A stretch of DNA of 6,225 nt from positions 1 to 6,225 of the forward strand of contig CAKVBE010000058.1 in the NCBI GenBank assembly GCA_934725005.1. The letters run 5' to 3'. This document shows positions 4,738 to 6,225 of the stretch, in pieces. Source of the stretch: an uncultured Rickettsiales bacterium. GTDB lineage: Bacteria > Pseudomonadota > Alphaproteobacteria > Rickettsiales > UBA1997. Within the stretch, counting starts at the first letter, position 1. Each line of letters starts with the position of its first letter. The notes beneath the pieces are model-generated. The model searched no databases. It saw only the letters and a program-made list of their open reading frames with translations, and was not told the origin of the DNA. The translations under genes were made by a program, and so were the position numbers.

Positions 4738-6225
4738 ATGGAAAATTCTTATAATTATGATTCTATAGAGGATGAATTAAGAGGTGGTTACGAGTATCTA
4801 AAATACTTTGCAGGCATTGAAAATGGTCTAAAGTTCTTTTTCGATTCTAATTTTACTCCAATCGAGGGACAAGAAGCATTTCTTAGTGACTTGGTTGATT
4901 TTCTTGAAAATCACATTTCTGTTAGCAATAAAGCTAATAATAAGCAAAATATAGCATTAATCAGTGATACACATGACGATTTTGTCTCACTAGTTTCATC
5001 TATACTTGAGGCAAATGTTGCAACTATAAACAAAAACGATTATTCATATTACAGCGTTGTTAATATTGATATTCAACAATATAATCAAAATAAATTTGAA
5101 GATGATTTAGAAATAATAAAATGTAATAGAGATACAGCTATAGAATACGAAAAAAATGGGCGTTCAATTATCGTTGTACCTAGACCAATTATTGCTGAAA
5201 AATTACCTATGGATTTATACCATTTGGGCGATATAATTGACAGAGGTTTTATTTCTGACAGCTTTTTGAGTTTATTATTTCTTAGAGATTTATGTGATAG
5301 TTACATAGAAACTTTTAAATACAATCCAATACACTTAACATTTGGAAACCATGAATCACAAGTACTTATGGATTCACTCATTATTAATTGTGAATATAAT
5401 ACAAATAAGTTTGCTAATCTATCTGATAAAGTTAAGAGAATACTAGGATTAGGATTTGGAGCATATCATTACATGGAAGAAATATATAGAGAAAAACTAT
5501 GTAAAATTACAAAAGGACTATTCGAAAAAGGTTACATTTCTACGGGTTATATTGAAAAATTCGATAACAAGCCAGTTGCTTTATGGCATTCTTGTCTCAA
5601 TGAAGAACACAAAAATAATTTTATAACTCTCTTAGATTTTCTACAAGATAATAAAGATTTTTGGAACTGTTTTAGTGAACTAAAATATAAATATCATTGT
5701 TTTAAGGATATTGATTTTGATTATTTGATTAAAAAAATCAAAAATAATATATCATCTGCACAAAATGATTTTCAACTGAACGATCTTGAATTTATGTTAC
5801 TTAAGATAGCTACTGGAAATTTTATCATGAAAAGCAGATTTGAAATGATATCAGATATGTATTCGTGCAATAGCTTAAATATAAAAATTAAAAACAGAGG
5901 AGAAAAAATAAATTTGGTATTTTGGGGCGATCCAGATGAAGATAAAATTTGCGCTGTTAATCAAATAATTGGACATAAAGCCAATAATGGAAGGTTTGAA
6001 ATATATCAATTCTATTCAGGAAATAATGAACAAAGTAAAGATGTACTAGATATCGATATAGCGCGTAGTTGCTTTTATGATATTTACAAGAATACTAGTC
6101 GTATATCTACAGTTTTTTTGGATAAAAGTTTAAATTTTCACGAAGCTATAAAACATACTCAGTGCATAAAAAGCACAACAAGTACTGATGCTTTAAAGAT
6201 GTTATTGAGTGTACAGTTTCTCCAG
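4738..6225 (+). CDS. PPP-like calcineurin-type metallophosphoesterase, partial (runs off right edge)
   Basis: An open frame of 496 codons with no stop before the window ends. Metal-site motifs follow the PPP protein-phosphatase order: SDTHDD (D77, H79), HLGDIIDRG (D165, D168, R169), FGNHE (N204, H205), ALWHS (H284), then VFWGDPDED (about 395-402) and QIIGH (H413). The last two resemble the LLWSDPD and RAH blocks of eukaryotic Ser/Thr phosphatases. All expected metal ligands can be assigned, but GDxHG has become SDTHD and HGG has become HSC. The gap between the first two motifs (about 87 residues) is much longer than in classic PPP enzymes. No signal peptide or membrane segment is visible; about 75 acidic, aromatic residues precede the core. 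A weak AGG (4725-4727) lies 10 bases before ATG 4738. It starts 37 bases after alaS' and could share its transcript. Substrate unknown; protein phosphatase or secreted effector is inference. Confidence 0.8.
   Translation, partial: MENSYNYDSIEDELRGGYEYLKYFAGIENGLKFFFDSNFTPIEGQEAFLSDLVDFLENHISVSNKANNKQNIALISDTHDDFVSLVSSILEANVATINKNDYSYYSVVNIDIQQYNQNKFEDDLEIIKCNRDTAIEYEKNGRSIIVVPRPIIAEKLPMDLYHLGDIIDRGFISDSFLSLLFLRDLCDSYIETFKYNPIHLTFGNHESQVLMDSLIINCEYNTNKFANLSDKVKRILGLGFGAYHYMEEIYREKLCKITKGLFEKGYISTGYIEKFDNKPVALWHSCLNEEHKNNFITLLDFLQDNKDFWNCFSELKYKYHCFKDIDFDYLIKKIKNNISSAQNDFQLNDLEFMLLKIATGNFIMKSRFEMISDMYSCNSLNIKIKNRGEKINLVFWGDPDEDKICAVNQIIGHKANNGRFEIYQFYSGNNEQSKDVLDIDIARSCFYDIYKNTSRISTVFLDKSLNFHEAIKHTQCIKSTTSTDALKMLLSVQFLQ

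Overview
The window is AT-rich and reads like the chromosome of an alphaproteobacterium with a reduced, repeat-scarred genome, most likely a Rickettsiales-type or similar intracellular lineage. The evidence is threefold. The isoleucyl-tRNA synthetase is of the eukaryote-like type 2 that Rickettsiales carry. The alanyl-tRNA synthetase segment resembles the rickettsial enzyme (NWVGSGD after the QRERSRA helix, then FLGYTENK). Small palindromic repeats lie both between and inside genes. The taxonomic call is inference, because no rRNA or other firm marker is present.

Layout. Bases 1-510 hold no convincing gene; they are filled with inverted, palindromic and degenerate direct repeats. Bases 511-2925 (minus strand) encode an 804-residue type-2 IleRS with intact catalytic and editing motifs, but it stops roughly 230-290 residues before the usual family end. 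An in-frame copy of a small palindromic repeat sits inside this gene at 2229-2247. Bases 2926-3119 are a divergent intergenic region with candidate promoters in both directions and an inverted repeat over the ileS -10. Bases 3120-4700 (plus strand) encode a 526-residue AlaRS fragment: the end of the tRNA-recognition region, the editing domain and C-Ala. The whole class II catalytic half is absent. A five-copy heptanucleotide repeat runs over its stop codon. After a 37-base gap, a gene at 4738 runs off the right edge and encodes a divergent PPP-type metallophosphoesterase.

The most notable point is that two essential synthetases, head to head, are each incomplete in complementary ways: IleRS lacks its tail and AlaRS lacks its head. 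Both remaining parts keep long open frames and their active-site motifs, so they do not look like old pseudogenes. Possible explanations are split genes whose other halves are encoded elsewhere, recent gene breakage with a second intact copy elsewhere, or minimised enzymes. The window alone cannot decide. The phosphoesterase lies close behind alaS' and could share its transcript, but its residues do not link it to translation; it looks more like a eukaryotic-style protein phosphatase.
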